A stretch of 64,000 nucleotides of DNA. Origin: Streptomyces tanashiensis. Its GTDB lineage: Bacteria > Actinomycetota > Actinomycetes > Streptomycetales > Streptomycetaceae. Where the stretch lies: NCBI RefSeq assembly GCF_014648895.1, contig NZ_BMRZ01000021.1, positions 1 to 64,000 of the forward strand, written 5' to 3'. Positions 8,981-17,473 of this stretch are shown piece after piece (the first letter of the stretch is position 1; each line of letters begins with the position of its first letter). Both the position numbers and the translations under genes were made by a program. The notes beneath the pieces are model-generated. The model was not told where the DNA came from. It ran no database searches and saw only the letters and a program-made list of their open reading frames with translations.

Positions 8981-9775
8981 CTACGAGGTGGCGTCCTCGT
9001 CCTGCAGGATGCGGGTGATCTCGTCCAGCTTGTCGAGCCCGGCCTGGACGGCTTCGAGTTCGTCCCCCAGAGCCGTGAGATCGAGCGGACGGGTGCCCGC
9101 GTCGTCGGCGGCCCGGAGGGAAACGAGCATGGAGCCGCGCTCCGCGGCCGCTTCCAGACGCAGGGCCGTCGCTTCGATGGTGGCCGTCATGAGGTCCCTG
9201 AGGTCCGCGAGGCGTGTCAGGGAGGCCAGTCGTTCGGCGACCGCACGGACGGAGGCACGCTTGGCCTCGCGGACCGGACCGGGGGTGGCGGCCGCCGCCT
9301 CCTTCGCCAGTCGGCGCTCGTCTCGGCGCAGTGCCTCCCGGTCCGTACCCGCCGTGGTGGCGTCGATGACGCCCACCACGTCCGCGCGCGTGCGCAGTTG
9401 GTCCGCCGCGGCACGGATCCGGGTGGAGGCGTTGGCGAGTGCCTGGGTGAGGGTGGGATCGGTGCTGCCGCGGCGGTGGCGGTCCAGTTTGGCCGCGGCC
9501 TCGGACGCCCGGGTCAGCCAGTGGCGCGTGTCGGCGGGGATGGTCCGGTCCCGGGCGGACGACGGCTCGTCCGGGGCGGAGCGCGGTGCCGGTGTGCGGC
9601 CGAGACGGTCCGCCGCCGCGTGAGTAGCCCAGGTGAGGGCGCCGATCACGGCGCCGAACGCCGGAGCGGCCCAGGAGGCGGCCCCGGCCAGGGCTGCCAC
9701 TCCGGCGCCGGCCATGCCGAGCGCGACGCCCGCGCCGGCGCCGACGGCCCGGGAACGCCGGCCGTGTCCGGCCAT
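8981..9775 (-). CDS. Membrane-anchored coiled-coil protein of unknown function
   Basis: 264 residues. The start is taken as ATG 9773-9775, which has AGGAG 8 bases upstream; a GTG nine bases earlier would overlap that ribosome site. There is a basic N-terminus, then one or two glycine/alanine-rich membrane segments (residues about 12-45). The rest is a long charged alpha-helical region rich in Ala, Arg and Glu, likely coiled coil. It lies 19 bases downstream of the solute-binding/VWA gene on the same strand, so the two are almost certainly co-transcribed. The layout recalls XpaC-like partners of toxic-anion-resistance genes, but no TelA gene is present and I do not assign that function. Confidence 0.7.
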   Translation of the reverse strand: MAGHGRRSRAVGAGAGVALGMAGAGVAALAGAASWAAPAFGAVIGALTWATHAAADRLGRTPAPRSAPDEPSSARDRTIPADTRHWLTRASEAAAKLDRHRRGSTDPTLTQALANASTRIRAAADQLRTRADVVGVIDATTAGTDREALRRDERRLAKEAAAATPGPVREAKRASVRAVAERLASLTRLADLRDLMTATIEATALRLEAAAERGSMLVSLRAADDAGTRPLDLTALGDELEAVQAGLDKLDEITRILQDEDATS

Positions 9776-9794
9776 GGGGATCACTCCTCTCGGG

Positions 9795-11579
9795 TCAGAA
9801 GTTGCTGATGACGGAGAGCATCACCTTGTCGATGAGTGCGGGGTCACGTGCGTCGTAGGCATCGGCCTTGGACGCCTTGGCGATCTTCTCCAGGGTGGCG
9901 AAGTCCGCCTGCTCGCTGAAGGCGACGGTGAAGACGCGGACGGAGCGTTCCAGGTTCTTGGCGTCGATGTCGCGCAGGAGGGAGGCGAGGTCGTTGTCGG
10001 CCGGGTATTCGTTCCTGCCGTCGGTGAGGAGGACGACAGCGTTGATCCGGTCGGTGTCGAGGTCGGCGAGCACGGCGCGCTGCGCGGCGCGGACGGTCGA
10101 GTACAGCGCCGTGCCTCCCTCCGCGTGCAGCCCGTTGACGGCTCCGACGAGTTGCGCCTTGCCGTCGGCGATGCGGCGCGGCGGAAGGATCCGCAGATAC
10201 GGTTCGGTCCGGCCGTCCCTCTCGGTGGAGAACGCCCACAGGCCGACCTCGTCGTCGGGGTGGTACAGGTCAAGTGCCCTCACCGCGGCGGCCTTCGCCG
10301 CTTCCAGGCGGCTGCGGCCGTATCCGGCGGGCTGGTTCATGGACCCGGAGACGTCCATGATCATGACCACCCGGGCCTTCCTGCGCAGGTCGTCCCAGCT
10401 GTCGAGGATCCGCCCGAGGACCGCGGGCGCGGGCGGGTCGATCAGGGACAGCTTCTCGGTGGAGGAGAGTCCGACCGACGCCGCCAGCTCCTTGCCCGCC
10501 ACACCCTCGTGGTCGCGGAAGCCGAGCTGCTGGAAGCGGCGCTGCTGGTCCTTCTCCAGCAGGAAGCGCTGGAAGTCGGCGGCCGCGGCCTTCTGCTGCG
10601 CCGTGGCGGAGGGCAGGACGATGAACGGGTGGTCCATCATGAGCGTGCCGTCGGACGGATGCACGGCCACCAGCGGAACGCTCGGCTTCCTCCCCTTGCC
10701 GATCTGCCGTGTGTCACCCGTGGGACTGCCCTGGTTGTAGAGGTGGATCAGCTGCTCCTGGACCGGGACGGCGCTCGTGTACGACAGCGCTCGGCCGGCG
10801 GCGTCGGCTTCCGCGAGATTGGCCATGTAGACGGTCGCGTCCGACGCGTAGTGCAGGACACCGCCCTCGACGGCGGCCACGAACGCGCGCGCCTTCGGGT
10901 TCTGGACGTCCTTCTCGGTCAGGTCGCCGGAGCGGCCTGTCGCGGCGTAGAACGCGGCCACGGTGGAGGCCAGTCCGGAGGTGGAGGTGTGCGGGTTGTC
11001 CTTGCCCAGGTGGAAGGGGCCCCACTCGGGGTGACCGAACGCGCCCCAGCCCTTCTCGGTGAGGGTCAGCACGTCCTTCCAGCCGACCCGCTTCTCCGGC
11101 CAGCCGAGCGCCTCGGCCATCGGACGCGGCATGCCGATGGCCAACGGGCTGGTGGCCAGGGACTCGGGCTTGGCAACGGTCAGGGCGCGGTCGGCCGCTG
11201 TGGTCCTCCGTGTGAGCAGCGTCAGCCAGAGGGAGGAACTCGGGGTCCACACCTGCGGCTCGGCCATCCCGTCCCGCTTCTCGTCCCAGCCGGCCGCGAG
11301 CGCCTCCATCGCCGCACCGGACGCCAGCTCCCGGACCTTCACCTCGGCGCACTCGCCGTCGCCGAACTCGCGCCCCGCCGCTCCGTAGTCCTTGGCCAGG
11401 TCGGAGAGCAGCTCCGCCTTCTCCGTGGACGACGTCACCATGAGCCGTACGGAGCAGTCCCGGCCCCCTCCCCCTGTCACCGCCCGGACGACGAGGAAGG
11501 TGGCCAGGATCGACGTGAGGCCCACTCCGACCGTGACCCACAGGGTCCAGCGTCGCGATCTGTACGGGTACTGGCTCAT
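9795..11579 (-). CDS. Membrane-anchored solute-binding plus VWA-domain protein
   Basis: 594 residues from ATG 11577-11579. An N-terminal transmembrane anchor is at residues about 12-32. The middle resembles a periplasmic binding protein type 2 fold, including the phrase TSGLAST typical of molybdate/sulfate-type binders. The C-terminal third is a von Willebrand factor A domain with the MIDAS motif MDVSGSM and later TDGRNE. The protein should face outward and bind a divalent metal. It starts the two-gene unit with the coiled-coil protein. The family is common in Streptomyces, but its ligand and role are not established. A start farther upstream would remove the anchor from its N-terminal position and was rejected. 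Confidence 0.8.
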   Translation of the reverse strand: MSQYPYRSRRWTLWVTVGVGLTSILATFLVVRAVTGGGGRDCSVRLMVTSSTEKAELLSDLAKDYGAAGREFGDGECAEVKVRELASGAAMEALAAGWDEKRDGMAEPQVWTPSSSLWLTLLTRRTTAADRALTVAKPESLATSPLAIGMPRPMAEALGWPEKRVGWKDVLTLTEKGWGAFGHPEWGPFHLGKDNPHTSTSGLASTVAAFYAATGRSGDLTEKDVQNPKARAFVAAVEGGVLHYASDATVYMANLAEADAAGRALSYTSAVPVQEQLIHLYNQGSPTGDTRQIGKGRKPSVPLVAVHPSDGTLMMDHPFIVLPSATAQQKAAAADFQRFLLEKDQQRRFQQLGFRDHEGVAGKELAASVGLSSTEKLSLIDPPAPAVLGRILDSWDDLRRKARVVMIMDVSGSMNQPAGYGRSRLEAAKAAAVRALDLYHPDDEVGLWAFSTERDGRTEPYLRILPPRRIADGKAQLVGAVNGLHAEGGTALYSTVRAAQRAVLADLDTDRINAVVLLTDGRNEYPADNDLASLLRDIDAKNLERSVRVFTVAFSEQADFATLEKIAKASKADAYDARDPALIDKVMLSVISNF

Positions 11580-11929
11580 GTCCGTTCCCCCATCTTCGGT
11601 ACGCCGATCCCGCCGGCTTCCCTCGACGCGCCCTCGCGGCACCACGGGCTCGCCGAGCTTGAAGCTTCGCAACTCGCCTGCTGTGTAGGATTGTTGAACG
11701 ATTCTCCTAGAGACGCAACCCCGTGGAGAGGCTTGTGCTTCTCCGTCGGCCAGGCCCGCGAAACCGCAGGGTCCTCGTTGCGGGAACCCGCAGGGCGAAG
11801 GCTGCGGAAAGCCGGGCCGCCCGGGTGGTTTACCTCGTGTCCCCTCCCTTTTCCCGTGACTAGCGTTCCACTCGCCGCAGAACGGCAGCCGCTCCGGCGG
11901 TCTCCGCAGCAGGGGAAGGGAACCAGGAC
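11580..11929. other. Divergent intergenic region with a GntR-type operator-like dyad
   Basis: 350 bases between the VWA gene (minus) and the MMPL gene (plus). It must hold promoters for both. The only structured element seen is the dyad listed separately at 11690-11702. The rest contains no credible gene or strong hairpin. Confidence 0.5.
11690..11702. promoter_or_regulatory. Operator-like dyad of GntR/FadR form
   Basis: ATTGTT-G-AACGAT: the two half-sites match at five of six positions around a single central base, the arrangement seen for FCD/FadR-type GntR regulators. No GntR gene lies in the window, so the cognate factor would be elsewhere. Confidence 0.3.
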
Positions 11930-14224
11930 GTGCGAAGGAAACCAGCAACTGTACGGATCGCGCGATGGAGCGCCACGCATCCGTGGTCCGCCATCGGTCT
12001 CTGGGTGGTCTTCGTCGTGCTCTGTCTCTTCCTGGGCGGAGCCGCCGGCACGAACCAGATCAGTGACGAGGAGTCGGGCGTCGGCGAGTCCGGCCGCGCC
12101 GGCCGGATCACCGCCTCGGGGCACTTCACCGAGAAGCCCGAGGAGAACGTCCTCATCACCGCGTCGAACGGCGGGAAGCTGGACCCCGCCACCGCACGGC
12201 AGGCGGCCGAGGAGCTCACCGGGAAGATGAGGGCCCTGCCCGAGGTGGAGGGCGTCGGCACCTCCTTACCCTCCCCCGACGGCAAGGCCCTGCTGCTCCC
12301 CGTGACCATGAAGGGCGACACGGAGAACGCCGACACCCGGGTCCAGCCGCTGCTCGACGCGAGCGCCGCGACCGAGAAGGCCCACGAGGGCATCAGGATC
12401 GACCAGATCGGCACCGGCTCCACCGCCAAGGGACTCGGCGAGACCCTCGGCGCGGACTTCGAGAAGGCCGAGCTGATCAGCCTTCCGCTGACCCTGCTGA
12501 TCCTGCTCGTCGTGTTCGGCGCGATCATCGCCGCCGGTGTTCCGGTGCTGCTCGCCCTGTCCTGCGTCGGTGCCGCGATCGGCCTGTCGACCCTGGCCTC
12601 GCACGTCCTGCCCGAGACCAGCGCGGTCGGCAACGTCATCCTGCTCATGGGCATGGCCGTCGGCGTCGACTACTCGCTCTTCCACCTGAAGCGGGAGCGG
12701 GAGGAACGCCGGAAGGGCGCCTCGCACCTCGACGCCATCGAGATCGCCGCCGAGACCTCCGGGCACACCGTCGTCGTCTCCGGCACCACCGTCATCGTGT
12801 CGATGGCCGGTCTCTACCTGGCCCAGGAGGCCACCTTCGCCTCCCTGGCCACCGGGTCGATCATCGTCGTGGCCGTCGCCGTCCTGGCCTCGCTGACCGT
12901 GCTCCCCGCGCTCCTCGCCAAGCTCGGCCGCTGGGTCGACCGGCCGAAGGTGCCACTCCTGTGGCGGCTCACCATGCGCTCCCACGAGTCCCGCGTCTGG
13001 CCCGTACTCCTGCGCCCCGCCCTCGTACGGCCCGCTCTCACCCTCGCGGTCTCCGTCGGCGCGCTGCTCGTCCTCGCCCTGCCCGCCCTCGACATGAAGC
13101 TGAAGCAGCCCGGCTCCGACGACCTGTCACGCGACATCCCGGTCGTGCAGGCCATGGACCGGCTGACCTCCGCGTTTCCCAGCAAGGGCACCGTGCACCA
13201 GGTGGCCGTCAGGGCCCCCGCCGCCCGGGCCGGCGAGGTCGAGACCGCGCTCAAGATCCTGCTCCGCCGCACCGAGGGACAGGAGCTGTTCGCCCACGAC
13301 CGGACGCCCGCCATCCGCGCGTCCGCCGACCAGCGCGTGCACACCGTCGCCGTCGGCACACCGCACTCACCGAAGAGCGACGGGGCACGCGAATCCCTCG
13401 CACTGCTGCGGGACTGGGTGCCCCAGGCGCTCGCACCCGTCCAGGACGCCGAGGCGGCGGTCGGCGGCAAGGTCGCCCAGGGGGTCGACTTCACCGGCCA
13501 CCTGGAGGACCGGATGCCATGGGTGGTGGGCTTCGTCCTGCTCCTGACCTTCGCCACCATGGCCGTCATCTTCCGCTCCCTGGCCGTGGCGCTCTCCGCG
13601 ATCCTCCTCAACCTGCTGTCGGCGGCGGCCTCCTTCGGTGTCCTGGTCGCGGTCTTCCAGCACACCTGGGCGGAGGGAGCGCTCGACTTCCACAGCTCCG
13701 GGGCGGTCGTCTCCTGGCTCCCGCTCTTCCTCTTCGTGGTGCTGTTCGGACTCTCGATGGACTACCACGTGTTCGTCGTCAGCCGGATCCGGGAGGCCGC
13801 CCTCGACGGGGCGGAGGTCCGCGACGCCGTCCGCGACGGCATCACCCGCTCCGCCGGCGTCGTGACCAGCGCGGCGATCGTCATGGTGGCCGTGTTCGCG
13901 ATCTTCGGAACGCTCAGCATGGTGGAGTTCAAGCAACTGGGCGTAGGCCTGGCGGCGGCGATCCTGCTCGACGCCGTGGTGATCCGCGTCTACGTCCTGC
14001 CCGCCCTGATGACGGCCCTCGGCCGGTGGAACTGGTGGCCGGGCAGGATCGACCCCGCCCACCGGGGCAAGCACGCGGCCGGCTCCGACGACACCAGGCA
14101 GCCGCGCCTGCCGCAGCCGGTCCGGGCGGGTGCCCGCCCGCAGGGCTCGTACGGCCCGCCGCACGGCTGGACACAGCCCGGGCAGCCGGGCCACGACGGC
14201 CGGCCCGACCCCTACCAGCCGTAG
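11930..14224 (+). CDS. MMPL-family RND transporter with a TTA codon
   Basis: 764 residues from GTG 11930, with GGAAGGG upstream. The layout is typical of MMPL/RND exporters: one N-terminal helix, an external loop, a block of five helices, a second external loop and a second block of five. The proton-relay-type motifs are visible in both halves as GVDYSLF and LSMDYHVF. The C-terminal tail is Pro/Gly-rich and cytoplasmic. Substrates of such pumps are usually lipids or hydrophobic small molecules; none can be named here. Leu113 is encoded by TTA (12266-12268), so translation should depend on the developmental tRNA encoded by bldA. Confidence 0.9.
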   Translation: MRRKPATVRIARWSATHPWSAIGLWVVFVVLCLFLGGAAGTNQISDEESGVGESGRAGRITASGHFTEKPEENVLITASNGGKLDPATARQAAEELTGKMRALPEVEGVGTSLPSPDGKALLLPVTMKGDTENADTRVQPLLDASAATEKAHEGIRIDQIGTGSTAKGLGETLGADFEKAELISLPLTLLILLVVFGAIIAAGVPVLLALSCVGAAIGLSTLASHVLPETSAVGNVILLMGMAVGVDYSLFHLKREREERRKGASHLDAIEIAAETSGHTVVVSGTTVIVSMAGLYLAQEATFASLATGSIIVVAVAVLASLTVLPALLAKLGRWVDRPKVPLLWRLTMRSHESRVWPVLLRPALVRPALTLAVSVGALLVLALPALDMKLKQPGSDDLSRDIPVVQAMDRLTSAFPSKGTVHQVAVRAPAARAGEVETALKILLRRTEGQELFAHDRTPAIRASADQRVHTVAVGTPHSPKSDGARESLALLRDWVPQALAPVQDAEAAVGGKVAQGVDFTGHLEDRMPWVVGFVLLLTFATMAVIFRSLAVALSAILLNLLSAAASFGVLVAVFQHTWAEGALDFHSSGAVVSWLPLFLFVVLFGLSMDYHVFVVSRIREAALDGAEVRDAVRDGITRSAGVVTSAAIVMVAVFAIFGTLSMVEFKQLGVGLAAAILLDAVVIRVYVLPALMTALGRWNWWPGRIDPAHRGKHAAGSDDTRQPRLPQPVRAGARPQGSYGPPHGWTQPGQPGHDGRPDPYQP

Positions 14225-14240
14225 GCGGGTCCCTCCGACG

Positions 14241-14292
14241 AGGAGGAGGGGAGGTACCCGCCATCCCCCTCGGGGATCTCCCCCTCCTTCTT
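14241..14292. terminator. Candidate bidirectional terminator between convergent genes
   Basis: A purine-rich stretch (GGAGGAGGGGAG) and a pyrimidine-rich stretch (CTCCCCCTCCTTC) flank a short perfect hairpin, ATCCCC-ctc-GGGGAT at 14263-14277. It lies between the convergent MMPL and ABC permease genes. The outer pairing is imperfect. Confidence 0.4.
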
Positions 14293-14316
14293 CCTCTCTC
14301 CTCTCCGTCCGGGCCC

Positions 14317-15516
14317 TCAGGTCGCGTTGAGCGCCGTGGTCGGGTCGAGGCGGGAGGCGCGGACGGCTGGGTAGAGGCCCGCCAGGGCGCCGATGGCCAG
14401 GGTGGCCGCGAGACCGCCGCCCAGCGACCACGGCGGGACGACCGGTGTCCAGCCCTGCACCAGGGCGAAGCCGTGGGTCGCCGCCGCCCCCAGGACCGCG
14501 CCCGCCAGTCCGCCGAGGGCGGACAGCAGGAGCGACTCGGTGAGGAACTGCAGCCGGACGGCGCCCCGGGTGGCCCCGAGGGCGCGGCGCAGCCCGATCT
14601 CCTGACGCCGTTCCAGTACCGACACCACCATCGTGTTCGCGACACCGACACCGCCCACGAGCAGGGCCACGGCCCCGAGGCCCAGCATCAACGCGGTGAG
14701 GCCCTTGTCGGTGGCGGCCTTCGCGGCGAGGGCGTCGGAGGGCCGTGAGACCTTGACCCCGACCGGGTTGCCGGGGCTGACGGTCCGGGCGAGCACGGCG
14801 CGCACGTCCTCGACGGTGGAGTCCGGTGAGCGCTCGAAGACCGTCGACGGGTGCCCGTCGAAGGCGAAGTAGCGTTCGGCGGCCGGGAATCCGACGAGCG
14901 CCACCCGGTCCAGGTTCGGGACCAGCTCGATCGGTTCGAGGATTCCGACCACGACGACGTACTCGTCGTTCATCATGATCTTCTCGCCCGGCTCGGTCAC
15001 ACCGAGCCGCCGCGCCGCGACCGCTCCGAGGACGGTCACCGGGAGGCGTTCGTTCGCCCGGTTGAGCCACACCCCACGGCTCACCTTCGCGCCGAGCGCG
15101 GTCAGCAGGTCGGGACGGGCGGCCTGCGCGGTGACGCCCGCCGTCCGCTCCTCGGGCACGACGTCGCTGCGGCGGATCCGCGCGTCCACGTCGCCGGTGG
15201 CCGTCGCGTGCTGGACCGGGCCGATGCGCTGGACCATCGCGACCGCGTTCTTGGGCAGGGTGACCTCCTGGCCGTAGGGGTCCCGGCCGGCCTCGGCCGT
15301 CAGCAGGTTGGTGCCGAGGCGGTCGAGGCGGCTCATCAGGTCGGCGCGGCTGGAGGTCGACAGACCGACGACGGCGATCATGGTCGCGATGCCGATGGCG
15401 ATGCCGAGCGCGGACAGGACCACCCGGGTACGGCGGGTCCGCAGGCCGATGGCTCCGGTGCGCAGGACGTCACGGGCGGACAGGCGCGCGGGCCGCAGGG
15501 GTACGGGGCTCTTCAC
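14317..15516 (-). CDS. MacB/FtsX-type ABC transporter permease
   Basis: 399 residues from GTG 15514-15516. An N-terminal helix at about residues 30-55 is followed by a large extracytoplasmic MacB_PCD-like domain and then three helices in the FtsX domain (from about residue 275). The conserved stretch RRQEIGLRRALGATR lies just before the second helix. The start overlaps the ATPase stop by 4 bp (GTGA), indicating translational coupling. It is the last gene of a four-gene unit (lipoprotein, adaptor, ATPase, permease). MacB-type transporters work as mechanotransmitters and do not channel substrate through the membrane. The cargo is unknown. Confidence 0.9.
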   Translation of the reverse strand: MKSPVPLRPARLSARDVLRTGAIGLRTRRTRVVLSALGIAIGIATMIAVVGLSTSSRADLMSRLDRLGTNLLTAEAGRDPYGQEVTLPKNAVAMVQRIGPVQHATATGDVDARIRRSDVVPEERTAGVTAQAARPDLLTALGAKVSRGVWLNRANERLPVTVLGAVAARRLGVTEPGEKIMMNDEYVVVVGILEPIELVPNLDRVALVGFPAAERYFAFDGHPSTVFERSPDSTVEDVRAVLARTVSPGNPVGVKVSRPSDALAAKAATDKGLTALMLGLGAVALLVGGVGVANTMVVSVLERRQEIGLRRALGATRGAVRLQFLTESLLLSALGGLAGAVLGAAATHGFALVQGWTPVVPPWSLGGGLAATLAIGALAGLYPAVRASRLDPTTALNAT

Positions 15517-16394
15517 GCTCCCACCTCCGGCAGACGCGAGCCGGCCCGTCCGGAGTCGTCCACGACCTCGCCGTCGCGGAAGCGCACCCGCCGGGGCAGC
15601 GAGTCGGCGATGTCGTGGTCATGGGTGATGACGCACACGGCCGTACCGGCGGCGTTCAGCTCGTGCAGGAGCTCCATCACGATCTTCCCGGACGCGGTGT
15701 CGAGGGCCCCCGTCGGTTCGTCGGCGAGCAGCAGGTCCGGCGCTCCCACGAGCGCCCGGGCGATGGCGACGCGTTGCTTCTCGCCGCCGGAGAGCTCGGT
15801 GGGCCTGTGACCGAGGCGGTGCCCGAGCCCGACCCTTTCCAGCGCGGTACGGGCCCGTGCGCGGCGTTCCCGCAGGCCGACGCCCGCGTAGAGCAGCCCG
15901 TCGCAGACGTTGTCGACGGCGTCGCGCCCGGCGGACAGGTGGAAGTGCTGGAACACGAAGCCGATGTGCCGGGCCCGCAGCGCGGACAACCGGGCGTCCG
16001 ACAGCGCCCCGACGTCCCACCCGGCGACGTGGACCGTGCCGGTCGTGGGCCGGTCCAGGGTGCCCATGATGTTCAGCATGGTCGACTTGCCGGAGCCCGA
16101 GGGGCCGACGATGGCGAGGAGTTCGCCCGCCTCGACGGTCAGGTCCACCGCGCGCAGGGCGTGCACCGGTCCGGGGTGGGTCTTCGAGGCACCCCGGAGT
16201 TCGACGACCGGAGGCACGGAGGCGGCGCCGGCCACCGCGCCGCGAGGGGCGACCCCGCCGGCGGCGTGCGGGGCGGCGGACGGGACCCGGCCCGGGACCG
16301 CACCCGGAGTAACGGCCGGGATCGTGTCAGAGGCCGCGGCCGGGATCGCGTCAGCGGCTCCGTCCGGGACCGCGGAACGACGGCGTGCGATCAC
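15513..16394 (-). CDS. MacB-type ABC transporter ATPase
   Basis: 293 residues. Walker A is GPSGSGKST at residues 97-105, the signature is LSGGEKQR, Walker B is LLLADEPTGALD and the H-loop His lies in ITHDHD. The first ~60 residues are an unusual Ala/Pro/Val-rich leader built from degenerate repeats (DTIPAV, AVPGRVPSA), absent from ordinary LolD/MacB ATPases. An internal GTG at residue 60 would give a normal-length ATPase. The 4-bp overlap with the adaptor gene (GTGA at 16391-16394) supports the long start, so both are possible. It pairs with the adjacent permease. Confidence 0.9.
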   Translation of the reverse strand: MIARRRSAVPDGAADAIPAAASDTIPAVTPGAVPGRVPSAAPHAAGGVAPRGAVAGAASVPPVVELRGASKTHPGPVHALRAVDLTVEAGELLAIVGPSGSGKSTMLNIMGTLDRPTTGTVHVAGWDVGALSDARLSALRARHIGFVFQHFHLSAGRDAVDNVCDGLLYAGVGLRERRARARTALERVGLGHRLGHRPTELSGGEKQRVAIARALVGAPDLLLADEPTGALDTASGKIVMELLHELNAAGTAVCVITHDHDIADSLPRRVRFRDGEVVDDSGRAGSRLPEVGA

Positions 16395-17473
16395 GGAGCC
16401 GCCACCCCCACCCGCATCCCTTCACGCAGCTGGGCGCCCTTGACCTCGATCTTCCCGTCGGCCGTCATGCCCGTCTCCACCCGCACCATGCGGGTGGCAG
16501 CGCCCTCGACGACCTCCAGCCCGTAGCCGCCGTTCGCGCCGCGCAGCGCCACCACCGCCTCGACGGGCACCACGAGCACGCCCTTCCTGCTCTCGCTCAC
16601 GAACTTCACGCTCGCGGTGGCCCGGGTGTCCTCGCCCGGAGGCGTCCCGTCGTCGAGGGTCACCTCGACGGTGATCCCCTCGCGGCCGCCCCCGGCCGCC
16701 TCCCCGCCCCCGGACCCGTCGTCGCCGGGCCGTACGGTGCCGGTCACCTTCCCCCGTACCGTCGTCCCGCTGGGCAGCGTCACCTCGACGCGGGTGCCCG
16801 GCGCGGTCAGCGGCGCGTCCGACTGGTCGAGGGCGGCCCGTACGACGGGCCGGGGCGAGGCGACCGTGAGCACCGCCTTGTCGGGACCGACCTGGTCGGC
16901 CAGAGCGGCATCCGCCGAGACGACCCTGACGCCGCCCGGCTGGAAGACCACGTGTCCCTTGCCGACCCGCCCGGTCGGCTCCCGGTTCAAGGACTTCTGC
17001 CACCGCTTGACGGCGGCCTCCGTCGCCGCGTCGTACCGCGGGTCCACGTACATGCCGCGGCCGAACCCGAGGTCGCGCAGGTTGCGTTCGAGCTGGAGGA
17101 CGTCGGTGCCCCGGTCGCCGGTCCGCATCTCGCGGAACATCGGCACCGGCCCGTACAGCAGGGTGACGGGCTTGTCGTCCAGCTCGTACAGCGCCTGCCC
17201 CTGGCGTACGGTCGTGCCCTCCTCGGCCGCGACGGTGACCGTGCCCGCGACCGCCGCCTTCACCGGCCGCCGGCCCGCGTAGTCGAGCCGTCCGTCGACG
17301 GTCTTGCTGCTCACCAGGTCGGTCCGTACGACGGTGGTGGTGGCGGGCGGCAGTCCCGCCCCGCCGCCCGCGGGCTCGGCCTCCGGCCCGGTGGCGAGGA
17401 CGAAGGCCCCGGCACCGCCCGCGAGGGCCACGGTCAGCGCACCGCCGACGAGAAGTGTCCGGCGCCGCGTCAC
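16391..17473 (-). CDS. Periplasmic-adaptor-like protein with peptidoglycan-binding domain
   Basis: 360 residues from GTG 17471-17473. There is an N-terminal signal/anchor (TLLVGGALTVALAGGAGAFV). A biotinyl-lipoyl-like half follows (VAGTVTVAAEEGTTVRQGQ). Next is a PG_binding_1-type domain at residues about 120-160 (LQLERNLRDLGF ... AVKRWQ), and the protein ends in HlyD/MacA-like beta domains. In Gram-positive bacteria such proteins link an FtsX-type permease to the cell wall. It overlaps the upstream lipoprotein gene and the downstream ATPase gene by 4 bp each, so stoichiometric production is likely. Confidence 0.85.
   Translation of the reverse strand: MTRRRTLLVGGALTVALAGGAGAFVLATGPEAEPAGGGAGLPPATTTVVRTDLVSSKTVDGRLDYAGRRPVKAAVAGTVTVAAEEGTTVRQGQALYELDDKPVTLLYGPVPMFREMRTGDRGTDVLQLERNLRDLGFGRGMYVDPRYDAATEAAVKRWQKSLNREPTGRVGKGHVVFQPGGVRVVSADAALADQVGPDKAVLTVASPRPVVRAALDQSDAPLTAPGTRVEVTLPSGTTVRGKVTGTVRPGDDGSGGGEAAGGGREGITVEVTLDDGTPPGEDTRATASVKFVSESRKGVLVVPVEAVVALRGANGGYGLEVVEGAATRMVRVETGMTADGKIEVKGAQLREGMRVGVAAP

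Noticed and set aside
9633..12230. 865-codon plus-strand open frame overlapping the VWA gene
   Set aside because: It is antisense to a well-supported coding region with clear VWA and binding-protein motifs. Its composition is that of a G+C-driven shadow frame.
13367..15070. 567-codon minus-strand frame opposite the MMPL and permease genes
   Set aside because: It spans two opposed real genes and their terminator region and shows no domain motifs.
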